Below, piece after piece: positions 1 to 7,067 of a stretch of DNA of 64,000 nt. This DNA comes from Bordetella parapertussis (lineage in GTDB: Bacteria > Pseudomonadota > Gammaproteobacteria > Burkholderiales > SG8-41). Every line of letters begins with the position of its first letter. Within the stretch, counting starts at the first letter, position 1. A model generated the notes under the pieces. That model saw only the letters and a list, made by a program, of their open reading frames with translations, was not told the origin of the DNA and made no database searches. The stretch covers positions 62,001 through 126,000 of the forward strand of contig CAMATZ010000009.1 of assembly GCA_945861275.1 (NCBI GenBank). Reading direction: 5' to 3'. The position numbers and the translations under genes were made by a program.

Positions 1-1
1 G

Positions 2-952
2 GCGCAAAGCCTGTTAGCGCTTGTGCTGATGTCTGCGCTGGTGTTCGTGGGCGTCTACGCCATCGGCAATCCGGTGGATATTCTGATCAACCCGCAGGCC
101 GATCAGGCGGAAATCGCGCGTGTCACTGCTTCACTCGGCCTCGACAAAACAGTATGGGTGCAGTACTGGACTTTTTTGAGTGCGGCATTCACCGGCGACC
201 TCGGCAGATCGTTCGCCTCCAACATCCCGGCGATGCAACTAATTCTGCAGCGCATGCCCGCCACCGTTGAGCTGGCACTGAGCGCAATGATTATCGCCAT
301 CGTCATCGGCCTGCCACTGGGCTTGTGGGCAGGCCTGAAGCCCGATTCCTTTGCCGCGAAAAGCATCATGGCGGGATCGATCCTCGGCTTTTCGCTGCCG
401 ACGTTCTGGGTGGGGCTGATGCTGATCATGATTTTTTCGGTATGGCTGGGCTGGCTGCCTTCGACCGGACGCGGCGAAACCGTCGAAGTGCTGGGACTGC
501 AGCTGAGCTTTTTGACATGGGACGGCTTGAGGCACCTGCTGATGCCCGCCACCAATCTCGCGCTGTTCAAATTATCACTGCTGATCCGCCTCACGCGCGC
601 GGGCACGCGCGAGGCGATGGTGCAGGACTATGTGCGCTTCGCGCGCGCCAAAGGCGTGCCGGAAAAACGCGTGGTGTCGGTGCACGTGCTGAAAAACATT
701 TTGATACCCATCGTCACCGTAGCCGGGCTGGAATTCGGCTCGCTGATTGCGTTCGCCATTATTACCGAAACCGTTTTCGCGTGGCCCGGCATGGGCAAGC
801 TGCTGATCGATTCGATCAATGTGCTGGATCGGCCGGTGATAGTGGCGTATCTGATGATTATCGTTTTTCTGTTCATCCTCATTAACCTGCTGGTTGATAT
901 TCTGTACACGGCGCTTGATCCGCGCGTGCGGGTGTCGGGCGCGCGCGCGTGA
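2..952 (+). CDS. Peptide-type ABC transporter permease (DppB/OppB family), 5' end outside window
   Basis: This is an inner-membrane permease of a dipeptide/oligopeptide/nickel-type ABC importer. It pairs with a second permease to form the channel. The frame stays open to the first bases of the window, so the N-terminus is missing; the GTG at 23 is just an internal codon. Several hydrophobic helices are visible. A cytoplasmic loop of the EAA type, which contacts the ATPase, is seen near residue 205-220 (ARAKGVPEKR). The C-terminal LDPRVRV is typical of the family. The stop overlaps the start of the next permease in a GTGA, which indicates translational coupling. The solute cannot be deduced because no binding protein or ATPase is in the window. 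Confidence 0.9.
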   Translation, partial: AQSLLALVLMSALVFVGVYAIGNPVDILINPQADQAEIARVTASLGLDKTVWVQYWTFLSAAFTGDLGRSFASNIPAMQLILQRMPATVELALSAMIIAIVIGLPLGLWAGLKPDSFAAKSIMAGSILGFSLPTFWVGLMLIMIFSVWLGWLPSTGRGETVEVLGLQLSFLTWDGLRHLLMPATNLALFKLSLLIRLTRAGTREAMVQDYVRFARAKGVPEKRVVSVHVLKNILIPIVTVAGLEFGSLIAFAIITETVFAWPGMGKLLIDSINVLDRPVIVAYLMIIVFLFILINLLVDILYTALDPRVRVSGARA

Positions 953-1860
953 GTCTCACCAGCGCCGCCGTGCTGCTGCCGGCATCGTCGCCGTTGCGCC
1001 AGTTCACCGCGAGCTACGCGCGCAGCCGGGTTGCCGTCGCCGCGCTGGTGCTGCTGTTGCTGATACTTGCCGCCGCCATCTGCGCGCCGCTGATCTCGCC
1101 GCAGAATCCGTACGACCTCGCGCAACTCGACATCATGGACAGCAAACTTGCGCCCGGATCCCAGAGTACATCTGGCGGTGCGGGCTGGACCTTCCTGCTC
1201 GGCACCGATGATCAGGGCCGCGACATGCTGTCGGCGATCTTTTACGGCCTGCGCATCAGTCTCGGTGTCGGCGTGTTTTCCACCGTGGTGGCACTGGCCA
1301 TCGGCATTGTCGTCGGCCTCATCTCGGCCTACGCCGGCGGCTGGATCGACGCCATTATCATGCGTGTGGTCGATCTGCAACTGTCGTTTCCGGCGATCCT
1401 GATCGCGCTGATTCTGCTGGCGATACTCGGTCAGGGCGTGGACAAAATCGTGGTCGCGCTGATCACCGTGCAGTGGGCCTACTACGCGCGTACCGTGCGC
1501 GGCGCTGCGCTGGTGGAAAAGCGCAAGGAATACGTCGATGCCGCAGTGTGTCTGGGCTACAGCCCGGTGCGCATCGTGCTGCGCCACATCATGCCCAACG
1601 TGCTGCCGCCGCTGATCGTGGTCGCCACGGTGCAGGTCGCGCACGCCATCGCGCTGGAAGCCACGCTGTCGTTTCTGGGTTTGGGCATGCCCATCACCTC
1701 GCCCTCGCTGGGACTGCTGATCTCCAACGGCTTCACCCATCTGCTGTCGGGCAAATACTGGATCAGCTTCTTTCCGGGGTTGGCGTTACTGGCGACCATT
1801 GTTGCGATCAACCTGGTGGGCGATCAGTTGCGCGATGTGCTGAATCCGCGATTGAAGTAG
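949..1860 (+). CDS. Peptide-type ABC transporter permease (DppC/OppC family)
   Basis: This is the second permease of the same importer, complete at 303 residues (normal for DppC/OppC). It has an N-terminal helix near residues 25-45 and then a periplasmic segment with the family motif GTDDQGRD near residue 85. Further helices follow, with an EAA-like loop around YVDAAVCLGYSPVRI (about residues 190-205). The C-terminal GDQLRDVLNPRLK is characteristic. The start is a GTG inside the stop of the upstream permease. No ATPase gene follows: the next 75 bases hold only repeat-like sequence before an oppositely oriented integron. The rest of the transporter is therefore presumably upstream of the window. 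The substrate class (peptide, nickel, opine or other) is unknown. Confidence 0.9.
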   Translation: MSLTSAAVLLPASSPLRQFTASYARSRVAVAALVLLLLILAAAICAPLISPQNPYDLAQLDIMDSKLAPGSQSTSGGAGWTFLLGTDDQGRDMLSAIFYGLRISLGVGVFSTVVALAIGIVVGLISAYAGGWIDAIIMRVVDLQLSFPAILIALILLAILGQGVDKIVVALITVQWAYYARTVRGAALVEKRKEYVDAAVCLGYSPVRIVLRHIMPNVLPPLIVVATVQVAHAIALEATLSFLGLGMPITSPSLGLLISNGFTHLLSGKYWISFFPGLALLATIVAINLVGDQLRDVLNPRLK

Positions 1861-1935
1861 CCCGGGACAAGCGCAGCGTATCCCCTTGGGGAGAATCGTA
1901 AGCCCGGATTGTAGCGTGAGGCGCCCGCACGAACG

Positions 1936-2979
1936 CTATGCCCTGACTGACATCTGCGGCCGCTCGCGCAGAACATCGAGAGGGCTTGCCACCCCGCGCC
2001 CACCCTTGTTCAGCACGTGCGTGTAGATCATGGTCGTCGATACATCCGAGTGACCGAGCAATTCCTGCACAGTCCGGATATCGTACCCGGACTGCAGCAG
2101 ATGCGTCGCAAAAGAATGACGAAGAACATGCGCGCTGACTGGCTTCGACAGTTCTGCATTGCGTGCCGCCTCCTTCAATGCTCGCGCGAGAACCGACTCA
2201 TCCAGATGGTGGCGCCGGATCATACCGTCGTCGGGATCGACGGAACGCTTTGCCGAGGGGAACACGTACTGCCAGCCCCATTCCCGCCCCGCTCGCGGAT
2301 ACTTCCTGCCCAGCGCGTACGGCAAATGCACTTCGCCGTACCCGTCACGCAGGTCGATACGGAACAATCGGCTGACTTCACCCAGATGCGCCTGCAGCGT
2401 CTGCACGAGTTGCGCCGGCAGCATTGTTACGCGGTCTTTCCCCCCTTTGCCGTCTCGAATCAGAATCTGGCGATACGAAAAATCCACATCCTTCACCCGC
2501 AGACGAAGACATTCCATCAGGCGCAGGCCGGCACCGTAGAGTAGCCCTGCCATCAGCAGATGTACGCCGCGCAAATGGCTGAGCAGGGCTTCCACCTCGC
2601 CCAGCGACAGAACGACCGGCAGCCGCACCGGTCTTTTTGCATGCACCATGTCGTCGAGCCATGGAAGCGCTTGTCCGAGTACATTCCTGTACAGAAACAG
2701 CAGCGCCGACAAAGCCTGGTTCTGCGTTGCGGCGGCGACCTGGCGATCGGTTGCCAGATGCGACAGGAATGCCGTCACCTCGTCCTTACCCATCGTCAAT
2801 GGATGCCGCTTGCCGCTCCAGTAGATAAAGCGCTTGATCCAGTGGACGTATGCCTCCTCGGTGCGACGACTGTAATGCAATTGCCGTATCACGTCATGCA
2901 ACTGATCCAGCAACCTCAGTGAACGAGACGTCGGTAATTGATTTCCTTGCTTTTCAATGACTTGGGTCACGGCGCGCAA
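1936..2979 (-). CDS. intI: Integron integrase (tyrosine recombinase IntI)
   Basis: This is a site-specific tyrosine recombinase that inserts and excises gene cassettes at attI and attC sites. The 347-residue protein carries a core-binding N-terminal domain. Its catalytic residues are visible: R153 (GAGLRLME), lysine in GKGGKDR near 178-181, H284 and R287 in HVLRHSF, H310 in LLGHSD, and the nucleophile Y319 in MIYTH. The segment [20 protein letters not shown] (about 223-242) is the additional patch that separates IntI from XerC/D. No break is visible, so it may be active. The start is a TTG directly beside the SOS box; a GTG at codon 4 is an alternative. It points away from the cassette array on the plus strand, as in standard integrons. 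Confidence 0.95.
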   Translation of the reverse strand: MRAVTQVIEKQGNQLPTSRSLRLLDQLHDVIRQLHYSRRTEEAYVHWIKRFIYWSGKRHPLTMGKDEVTAFLSHLATDRQVAAATQNQALSALLFLYRNVLGQALPWLDDMVHAKRPVRLPVVLSLGEVEALLSHLRGVHLLMAGLLYGAGLRLMECLRLRVKDVDFSYRQILIRDGKGGKDRVTMLPAQLVQTLQAHLGEVSRLFRIDLRDGYGEVHLPYALGRKYPRAGREWGWQYVFPSAKRSVDPDDGMIRRHHLDESVLARALKEAARNAELSKPVSAHVLRHSFATHLLQSGYDIRTVQELLGHSDVSTTMIYTHVLNKGGRGVASPLDVLRERPQMSVRA

Positions 2980-2988
2980 CTTATCACA

Positions 2989-3008
2989 TACTGTGTATAT
3001 TTACAGTA
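2989..3008. promoter_or_regulatory. LexA (SOS) box controlling intI
   Basis: The 20-base sequence TACTGTGTATATTTACAGTA matches the enterobacterial LexA consensus (TACTG, ten A/T-rich bases, CAGTA) at both arms. It ends ten bases before the intI start codon. It is embedded in a longer dyad, CTTATC at 2980-2985 and GATAAG at 3012-3017. SOS control of integron integrases is well established in other integrons. Here it implies that cassette shuffling is induced by DNA damage. Confidence 0.85.
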
Positions 3009-3102
3009 TACGATAAGTCCTTGGAATTGCAAGATTTTTCTGACGGGAGTAGACTGGGCGCTGGAAATAGTTGGTTTTTCGGAAGATCATTACACGTTAG
3101 AG
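3009..3102 (+). other. Probable attI recombination region of the integron
   Basis: This stretch lies between the intI promoter and the first cassette, the position of attI in every integron. It ends with GTTAGAG at 3096-3102, close to the core GTTRRRY where cassettes insert; the last base deviates. attI sites are poorly conserved, so the boundaries are inferred from position only. Confidence 0.4.
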
Positions 3103-3227
3103 GCCTCACGCGAGCGAACAATGTGCTCAACAGATGGGCTAACAAGCCATCGCAGATTGCGTTTCGTGCGTCCGTTCAGTTTGGGTATCTCGGAAACACT
3201 ATCGATTCCACGAAAAGGAGAAAGGTC

Positions 3228-3701
3228 TTGGGAGCCATAAATCAAGTCAAGCTGGTTGTGGGTCTGACTCTCAGCCTGACCGTCGCGGGCGCCTGTGGTG
3301 CGGATGATCTTCCCAAGGGTGCAGTCAGATTTACTCCTGACGAGCTGAAATGGAACCCGGGACGAGCACCAGGAACAGACCTTGCCCCCTTGGTCGGAGA
3401 CTCGACCAAACCCGGGCCGTTCGTCGAGAGAGTCAAATTTCCCGCAAATTTCACTAGTCAGGCTCATTCGCATCCTGAGGACAGAACGTACACCGTCATT
3501 TCAGGCACTTGGTACGTGGGGTACGGCGACAAGCTCGATCCCGCAAAATTGAAAGCTCTATCTGTAGGGGCCTTCCATACAGAGCCGGCGAACATGAACC
3601 ATTTCTTCGTTACCAAGGAAGAAGGCGCAGTCGTACAAATCACTGGAACTGGGCCTACCGCTACACGCTTTTTTGACCCGGCGCACGCGCCAAAGAAATA
3701 G
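3228..3701 (+). CDS. Exported cupin-domain protein (first integron cassette)
   Basis: This small protein of about 157 residues has an N-terminal signal peptide (hydrophobic run about residues 8-22 ending near AGACGADD) followed by a single cupin barrel. The metal-ligand pattern is visible as AHSHPEDRTYTVISGTWYVG, with a later histidine in MNHFF. No catalytic function can be named; such proteins may bind small molecules or be dioxygenase-like. I chose the TTG at 3228 because AAAGGAG sits six bases before it. The upstream open frame back to 3021 runs through attI and has no ribosome site. The stop lies just before a canonical attC, so this is a mobile cassette gene without its own strong promoter. 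Confidence 0.75.
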   Translation: MGAINQVKLVVGLTLSLTVAGACGADDLPKGAVRFTPDELKWNPGRAPGTDLAPLVGDSTKPGPFVERVKFPANFTSQAHSHPEDRTYTVISGTWYVGYGDKLDPAKLKALSVGAFHTEPANMNHFFVTKEEGAVVQITGTGPTATRFFDPAHAPKK

Positions 3702-3744
3702 CGAACACTGTGCACCGCGGTCAGGGATTAGAAAGACAATTTGC

Positions 3745-3807
3745 CTCTAACCGCGGCTTGGACAGCGACGCCCGCGAAGCGGGCGCGCGTCAAGCCGGAC
3801 GTTAGGC
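3745..3807 (+). other. attC recombination site (cassette 1)
   Basis: The arms are CTCTAAC (R'', 3745-3751) and GTTAGGC (R', 3801-3807). Inside them CGGCTTGGA pairs with TCAAGCCG and leaves one unpaired extrahelical base, the feature that sets strand choice by IntI. The centre CGCCCGC-GAA-GCGGGCG forms a strong hairpin. All hallmarks of a folded attC are present. Confidence 0.9.
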
Positions 3808-3832
3808 GTGCAGCCCATCGCTGAGAAAGCCT

Positions 3833-4390
3833 ATGCCTGCCCATTTTCCTGAGAAGAAGTTTCGCGCGCTCAAGGACCTCGGGGTTGGCGAGTTTGCGCA
3901 CCTCAATGGAAACTTGGAGGAGCACTTGCTTGGCACCTTCAGCCTTCTCGAGAAGTGGAAAAATCCCCAATTCGTGTCTGTCGCCGGTCTCTATCACGCC
4001 GTGTATGGAACGCAGCCGATGAAGGCGCTGGGAATCCCACACAACGACTATTCACCATCCGACCGGCCGAAAATCAGGAAAATCATCGGTTCTCGTGCCG
4101 AAGCATTGGTCTACCTTTATGGCGCGTGCGACCGCGACTATTTCTATCCGCAAATAGGCTCACGCAGCACCCTATACCGAGATCGGTTTACCGGAGCCGA
4201 AACCGCGTTGGCCCCGCGGATCCAATGCCATTTGCTAGAGATCACAATGGCGAACGAACTAGAGATATGCCAGAGCTCCAGTGCGTTCATGGAGCAAAAC
4301 CGCAGTTCTTTTGTCGACTTGTTCGATCGCTTTGAGTCGTACGTATCGACAAAGGCATTTGCTGAATACCGCAAGACCTTCAGTCAATAG
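3833..4390 (+). CDS. DUF6817-like protein (second integron cassette)
   Basis: This is a soluble protein of 185 residues without a signal peptide or membrane helix. The N-terminal half contains HLNGNLEEHLLGTFSLLEKW and AGLYHAVYGT, a histidine-rich pattern I associate with the DUF6817 family, whose function is not known. Spaced histidines (about residues 24, 31 and 54) followed by an acidic/aromatic YGACDRDYF would suit a metal-binding helical fold, as in HD-like proteins, but this is only a suggestion. The gene begins 25 bases after the attC of cassette 1 and is followed by a half attC, so it is cassette cargo. The identification rests on recognition of the motif pattern alone. Confidence 0.7.
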   Translation: MPAHFPEKKFRALKDLGVGEFAHLNGNLEEHLLGTFSLLEKWKNPQFVSVAGLYHAVYGTQPMKALGIPHNDYSPSDRPKIRKIIGSRAEALVYLYGACDRDYFYPQIGSRSTLYRDRFTGAETALAPRIQCHLLEITMANELEICQSSSAFMEQNRSSFVDLFDRFESYVSTKAFAEYRKTFSQ

Positions 4391-4417
4391 CCAAGGGCCG
4401 CAGTGTTACAGTTGCAC

Positions 4418-4446
4418 GTCTAACTTTAGTTCGAGCGGACGCGAGG
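4418..4446 (+). other. Truncated attC (5' half only)
   Basis: GTCTAAC at 4418-4424 followed by TTCGAGCGGACGCG resembles the R''-L'' half of an attC. No complementary L' arm or GTTRRRY core follows before the next gene. The site looks deleted on its right side, fusing two cassettes. Confidence 0.45.
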
Positions 4447-4450
4447 AAGC

Positions 4451-4855
4451 GTGAGTGGTCTGCCTGTACCTGTCGCGTTCCGTTCTCTCGTAACGCAGTT
4501 TGCATTTCCGGAGTTTGAAATTGGCGGCGTCACGGTCTTCTCCAACCTCAATGATGGTTCAGCGACGGACATCACCTTGGCTCCTTTCGCAGATCCGGTC
4601 TTGGCTCGCTGGCTCATCGACCACAGGCTCATTCAATTCGGACGGCCCAATACAGGTAGTTATGATCCAGTATGTTTTGACTCTTCCGAAAAGAAGGAAC
4701 CGGCTGTGGTTTTAGTGGACCACGAAGACATTCTGTTGGGGCGAAAGAAGGTTCGCGTGCGGCGGCTTGCCGAATCATTTCTGGAGCTTGCCGAGGCCGC
4801 GTTGCATAACAAGCCGCTCAAGAACGACGCGCGCAAAAATGCGCGCGCGTCTTAG
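4451..4855 (+). CDS. SMI1/KNR4 (SUKH)-like hypothetical protein (integron cassette)
   Basis: This is a soluble acidic protein of 134 residues. The stretch YDPVCFDSSEKKEPAVVLVDHEDIL followed by a helix AESFLELAEAAL resembles the C-terminal part of SUKH/SMI1-KNR4 domains, often immunity proteins against nuclease toxins. The similarity is weak and the N-terminal SUKH signature is missing. The start is a GTG very close to the broken attC, so the real N-terminus may have been lost when two cassettes fused. The last 17 codons are read through an attC site, giving the basic tail KNDARKNARAS. An unrecognised cassette protein is an equally valid reading. Confidence 0.45.
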   Translation: MSGLPVPVAFRSLVTQFAFPEFEIGGVTVFSNLNDGSATDITLAPFADPVLARWLIDHRLIQFGRPNTGSYDPVCFDSSEKKEPAVVLVDHEDILLGRKKVRVRRLAESFLELAEAALHNKPLKNDARKNARAS

Positions 4856-4869
4856 CGGCAGCGGTAGGC
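4804..4869 (+). other. attC recombination site overlapping the 3' end of the preceding gene
   Basis: GCATAAC (4804-4810) serves as R''. GCCGCTCAAG pairs with CTTAGCGGC (4851-4859) and leaves one extrahelical base. GACGCGCGC and GCGCGCGTC form the central hairpin. The R' core GGTAGGC (4863-4869) deviates from GTTRRRY by T to G at the cleavage position, so the site may be impaired. The stop codon of the cassette gene lies in the L' arm. Confidence 0.7.
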
Positions 4870-4918
4870 GTCGCAGAGCCGTCACGCGCTGCTAGTTACC
4901 AGGAACTGGACACTCGAA

Positions 4919-5164
4919 ATGCCCGAAGGACTACTTGCCGCCCTGATGGGAGCAGCTACTGGCTGCATCATCGTGTACTTCCTGTACCCACCCATAGTTC
5001 GCCTCGCGTACGAGCCGAGGTTTCGGGAACTAAGGGAAGAGGTTCTGCATCGTTATGCAACTTTCTCTGGATGCCTTTCTGCGCGCGTAGATCTACTCAG
5101 GCGGGTTGAAGAGGCGAACGCGACATACTCAAAAGCAGAACGCGAGTATGCGTATCCGCAATAA
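4919..5164 (+). CDS. Small membrane-anchored hypothetical protein (integron cassette)
   Basis: This is an 81-residue protein that I do not recognise. It has one N-terminal hydrophobic helix (about residues 4-24, GLLAALMGAATGCIIVYFLY) followed by a charged, probably helical, cytoplasmic segment rich in Arg and Glu. It starts 50 bases after the impaired attC and ends two bases before the convergent antitoxin gene. Its position between an attC and the end of the array makes cassette cargo likely. There is no clear ribosome site beyond a GGAAC stretch about 15 bases upstream. It may be a real cassette gene or a chance open frame. Confidence 0.4.
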   Translation: MPEGLLAALMGAATGCIIVYFLYPPIVRLAYEPRFRELREEVLHRYATFSGCLSARVDLLRRVEEANATYSKAEREYAYPQ

Positions 5165-5166
5165 AT

Positions 5167-5412
5167 TCATCGCGCAGGCTTGCCGTAAAACGCCTCCGCA
5201 AGTTCAGGCGGCAGCACCTCAAAATCGTCCGCGATCTTGACCTTGCCGGTCCAGGTTCCGCCAAGCTTGCGCGGGGAGGCATCCGTTCGATAAGGCACCA
5301 GCATGGCCACCGGCTTGCCTGCTCTGGCGATGATGATTTTGCGTCCCTTTTCGACTTGCGCGACCAGCGATGAAAGGCTGCTTTTGGCGTCGGAGATATT
5401 GGTGATTTGCAT
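5167..5412 (-). CDS. Phd/YefM-family antitoxin, orphan
   Basis: This 81-residue protein opens with MQITNISDAKSSLSSLVAQV, the DNA-binding N-terminal fold of Phd/YefM antitoxins. It continues with the conserved ARAGKPVAMLVPY and ends with a toxin-binding tail (ADDFEVLPPELAEAFYGK) typical of partners of PIN-domain VapC toxins. I chose the ATG at 5412 because AAAGAG lies nine bases upstream; a longer frame reaches 5466. Normally the toxin gene follows directly, but here the next reading frame is convergent and unrelated, so the toxin is missing. Two short palindromes just upstream could be its operator. It may protect against a VapC encoded elsewhere, or stabilise the array. Confidence 0.8.
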   Translation of the reverse strand: MQITNISDAKSSLSSLVAQVEKGRKIIIARAGKPVAMLVPYRTDASPRKLGGTWTGKVKIADDFEVLPPELAEAFYGKPAR

Positions 5413-5419
5413 GACTTGA

Positions 5420-5453
5420 CTACTCTTTAAAGTAGCTAGACTGGTCTGGTCTA
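5420..5453. promoter_or_regulatory. Paired palindromes upstream of the antitoxin gene (putative operator)
   Basis: CTTTAAAG (5425-5432) is a perfect palindrome flanked by CTACT and TAG. TAGAC-N7-GTCTA spans 5437-5453. Phd-family antitoxins repress their own operon by binding such dyads near the start codon, so autoregulation is a reasonable inference. Confidence 0.4.
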
Positions 5454-5962
5454 AACTATTCGTCAAGCACTCATCATTCCGATTGCACCTGCATAGCCAT
5501 GGAGACTATAAAAATTAGCAAAAACAAATACTTATAAGTAATTTATGCTTGTAAGGCATTCGCGTTTGAGCAAATGCGCCCAAGTCGTGCGTGCCCGCGC
5601 GACATGCGCGTACGCCATCGCCAGCTTGCTCTGTTGATAGGTCATACCCGCCTCTTGGACGCAATACCCCTTGCAGGGGATCCGTCGCTGGGTGCGCGTG
5701 ATGCTCTTGAGCCCGAAGGAGGCGCAGCGTTTTCCGGAAATCCTAACCCGTAATACGCTGCGCTCCTTACGGGCTACACTTGCAACCAGTCGAGGACAGA
5801 AAAATGAATACCACTGCCAAACTTACCGCCAGCGCACCGGTTCACTGTTAACGCGAGGGCGAAAAAACAAACGTGCGTAGCGCCGCAGGAATGGCAAGCG
5901 AGCGCGTGAAGCAAACGCGATGCAACCCTTGTCATTCAAACAGCACGAAACCAGAAGACCCA
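5454..5962. other. Gene-poor stretch closing the integron region
   Basis: About 500 bases without a convincing gene. It holds one copy of the dispersed A-rich motif (5520-5534), a 37-codon minus-strand frame (5532-5645) and a palindromic repeat remnant around 5697-5790 (CCCGAAGGAGGCGCAGCG and CCGTAATACGCTGCGC with CTTACGGG). No further attC with both arms was found. Confidence 0.5.
5520..5534 (+). repeat. Dispersed A-rich motif, copy 1
   Basis: AAAAACAAATACTTA, identical over 15 bases to copy 2 at 10869. It lies in the gap after the integron. Confidence 0.6.
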
Positions 5963-6934
5963 ATGAAAACACTGATGCTTCATGTTTTGTCGCTGATGAC
6001 GCTCGCGGCCACAGGCATGCACGACGCGCCCGCACAAACCTACCCCACCCGCACCGTGCGCCTGGTGGCTGCATCCGCCCCCGGCGGCACCAGCGATATA
6101 CTGGCGCGCCTGCTGGCGCAAAAACTCGCTGAAACTTTCAAGCAACAGTTCGTGGTGGAGAATCGCGCGGGGGCGAGCGGCATTCTGGGCACCGATGCCG
6201 TGGCGAAAGCGCAGCCCGATGGCTATACGCTGCTGCTGATTCAGCCGTCGCTCACCATCAATCCGAGCATATTTGCAAAACTGCCGTACGACACGGTCAA
6301 TGATCTTGCGCCCATTACCAACGTGGTCGATGTCGCGCAGTGCGTGTCGGTGCATCCTTCGATGCCTGTCCGCAACGTGAAGGAATTGATTGCACTCGCA
6401 AAAGCGCAGCCCGGCGTATTGATGAGCGGCACGCCCGGCTCGGGTACTCACCCTCACCTGACCGCAGAGCTTTTTCAGCAGATGGCGGGGATCAGGATGC
6501 AACTGGTGGTTTACAAAGGCGTGTCGCCTGCATATATCGCCTTGGTATCCGGCGAAGTGGGGGTGATGTTTTCCGCGGTGCCATCCGCCTTGCCCTATTT
6601 CAAGTCGGGAAAAATTCGTGTGCTCGGCGTCACCACCGCGAAGCCGCTGGCGAGCCTGCCCGGTGTGCCGACGATCACGCAATCGGCGTTGCCGGGTTTT
6701 GAAAGTTCGCAGTGGTTCGGCGTTCTGGCGCCTGCCGCAACGCCTCGTCCCATCATCGAGCGCCTGCAGCAGGCGATCACGCGTGTTTCCAGCAACCCCG
6801 AAATGAAAGAAAAGCTGACGGGGATGGGGATGACACTCATCAACAGCACGCCCGAACAATTTGCCGCTATCATCAAGAGTGAATTGGCAACTTGGGCCAA
6901 GGTGATTCAAGCAGCAGGCATCAAGCCGCAGTGA
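5963..6934 (+). CDS. Bug/TctC-family periplasmic solute-binding receptor
   Basis: This is an extracytoplasmic receptor of the tripartite tricarboxylate transporter (Bug) family. It captures carboxylic acids or similar anions in the periplasm. A signal peptide covers about residues 1-25 (ends ...HDAPAQ). The mature protein begins with the family hallmark YPTRTVRLVAASAPGGTSDILARL, and VVENRAGASGILGTDAVAKAQPDGYTLL follows. The length of 323 residues is normal. I chose the ATG at 5963 because it gives a clean signal peptide. No TctA/TctB membrane genes are adjacent, as is usual for the many orphan Bug genes of Burkholderiales. The ligand is unknown. It overlaps by 14 bases the 3' end of a convergent small reading frame. 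Confidence 0.9.
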   Translation: MKTLMLHVLSLMTLAATGMHDAPAQTYPTRTVRLVAASAPGGTSDILARLLAQKLAETFKQQFVVENRAGASGILGTDAVAKAQPDGYTLLLIQPSLTINPSIFAKLPYDTVNDLAPITNVVDVAQCVSVHPSMPVRNVKELIALAKAQPGVLMSGTPGSGTHPHLTAELFQQMAGIRMQLVVYKGVSPAYIALVSGEVGVMFSAVPSALPYFKSGKIRVLGVTTAKPLASLPGVPTITQSALPGFESSQWFGVLAPAATPRPIIERLQQAITRVSSNPEMKEKLTGMGMTLINSTPEQFAAIIKSELATWAKVIQAAGIKPQ

Positions 6935-7067
6935 CGGGCATCGCAACGCACGCCTGTATCAGGTAGTTTCGCATCTTGCTCAGTTGAATCGTGCGCAGTT
7001 CGTGCGACGGTCCGGGGTTATCCGCCGTGCTGTTGAGCAGCGCGCGCTGGCCGCTGAAACCCATCAT
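6921..7067 (-). CDS. 48-residue hypothetical reading frame coupled to the methyltransferase gene
   Basis: This short minus-strand frame starts with ATGATG overlapping the stop codon of the upstream methyltransferase gene, an arrangement typical of translational coupling. It ends inside the 3' end of the convergent Bug gene. The peptide (starts MMGFSGQRALLNSTADN, continues ELRTIQLSKMRNYL) has ordinary codon use and no membrane segment. I do not recognise it. It could be the tail of a decayed gene or a small coupled protein. The overlap and the codon pattern are the only evidence for it. Confidence 0.3.
   Translation of the reverse strand: MMGFSGQRALLNSTADNPGPSHELRTIQLSKMRNYLIQACVAMPVTAA

Noticed and set aside
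628-1740. Long minus-strand open frame opposite the two permease genes
   Set aside because: It is rich in His, Arg and Gln, the usual antisense shadow of a GC-rich gene, with no recognisable domain. The plus strand encodes clear permeases.
5532-5645. 37-codon minus-strand frame starting MTYQQSKLAMAYAHVARART
   Set aside because: It looks peptide-like but has no clear ribosome site, overlaps the dispersed A-rich motif and matches nothing I recognise. The evidence is too weak to annotate.
5671-5880. 69-codon plus-strand frame
   Set aside because: It runs through a palindromic repeat remnant and has a random composition.
5936-6946. 336-codon minus-strand frame opposite the Bug gene
   Set aside because: Composition is that of an antisense shadow (CRH-rich). 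The Bug protein on the other strand is unambiguous.
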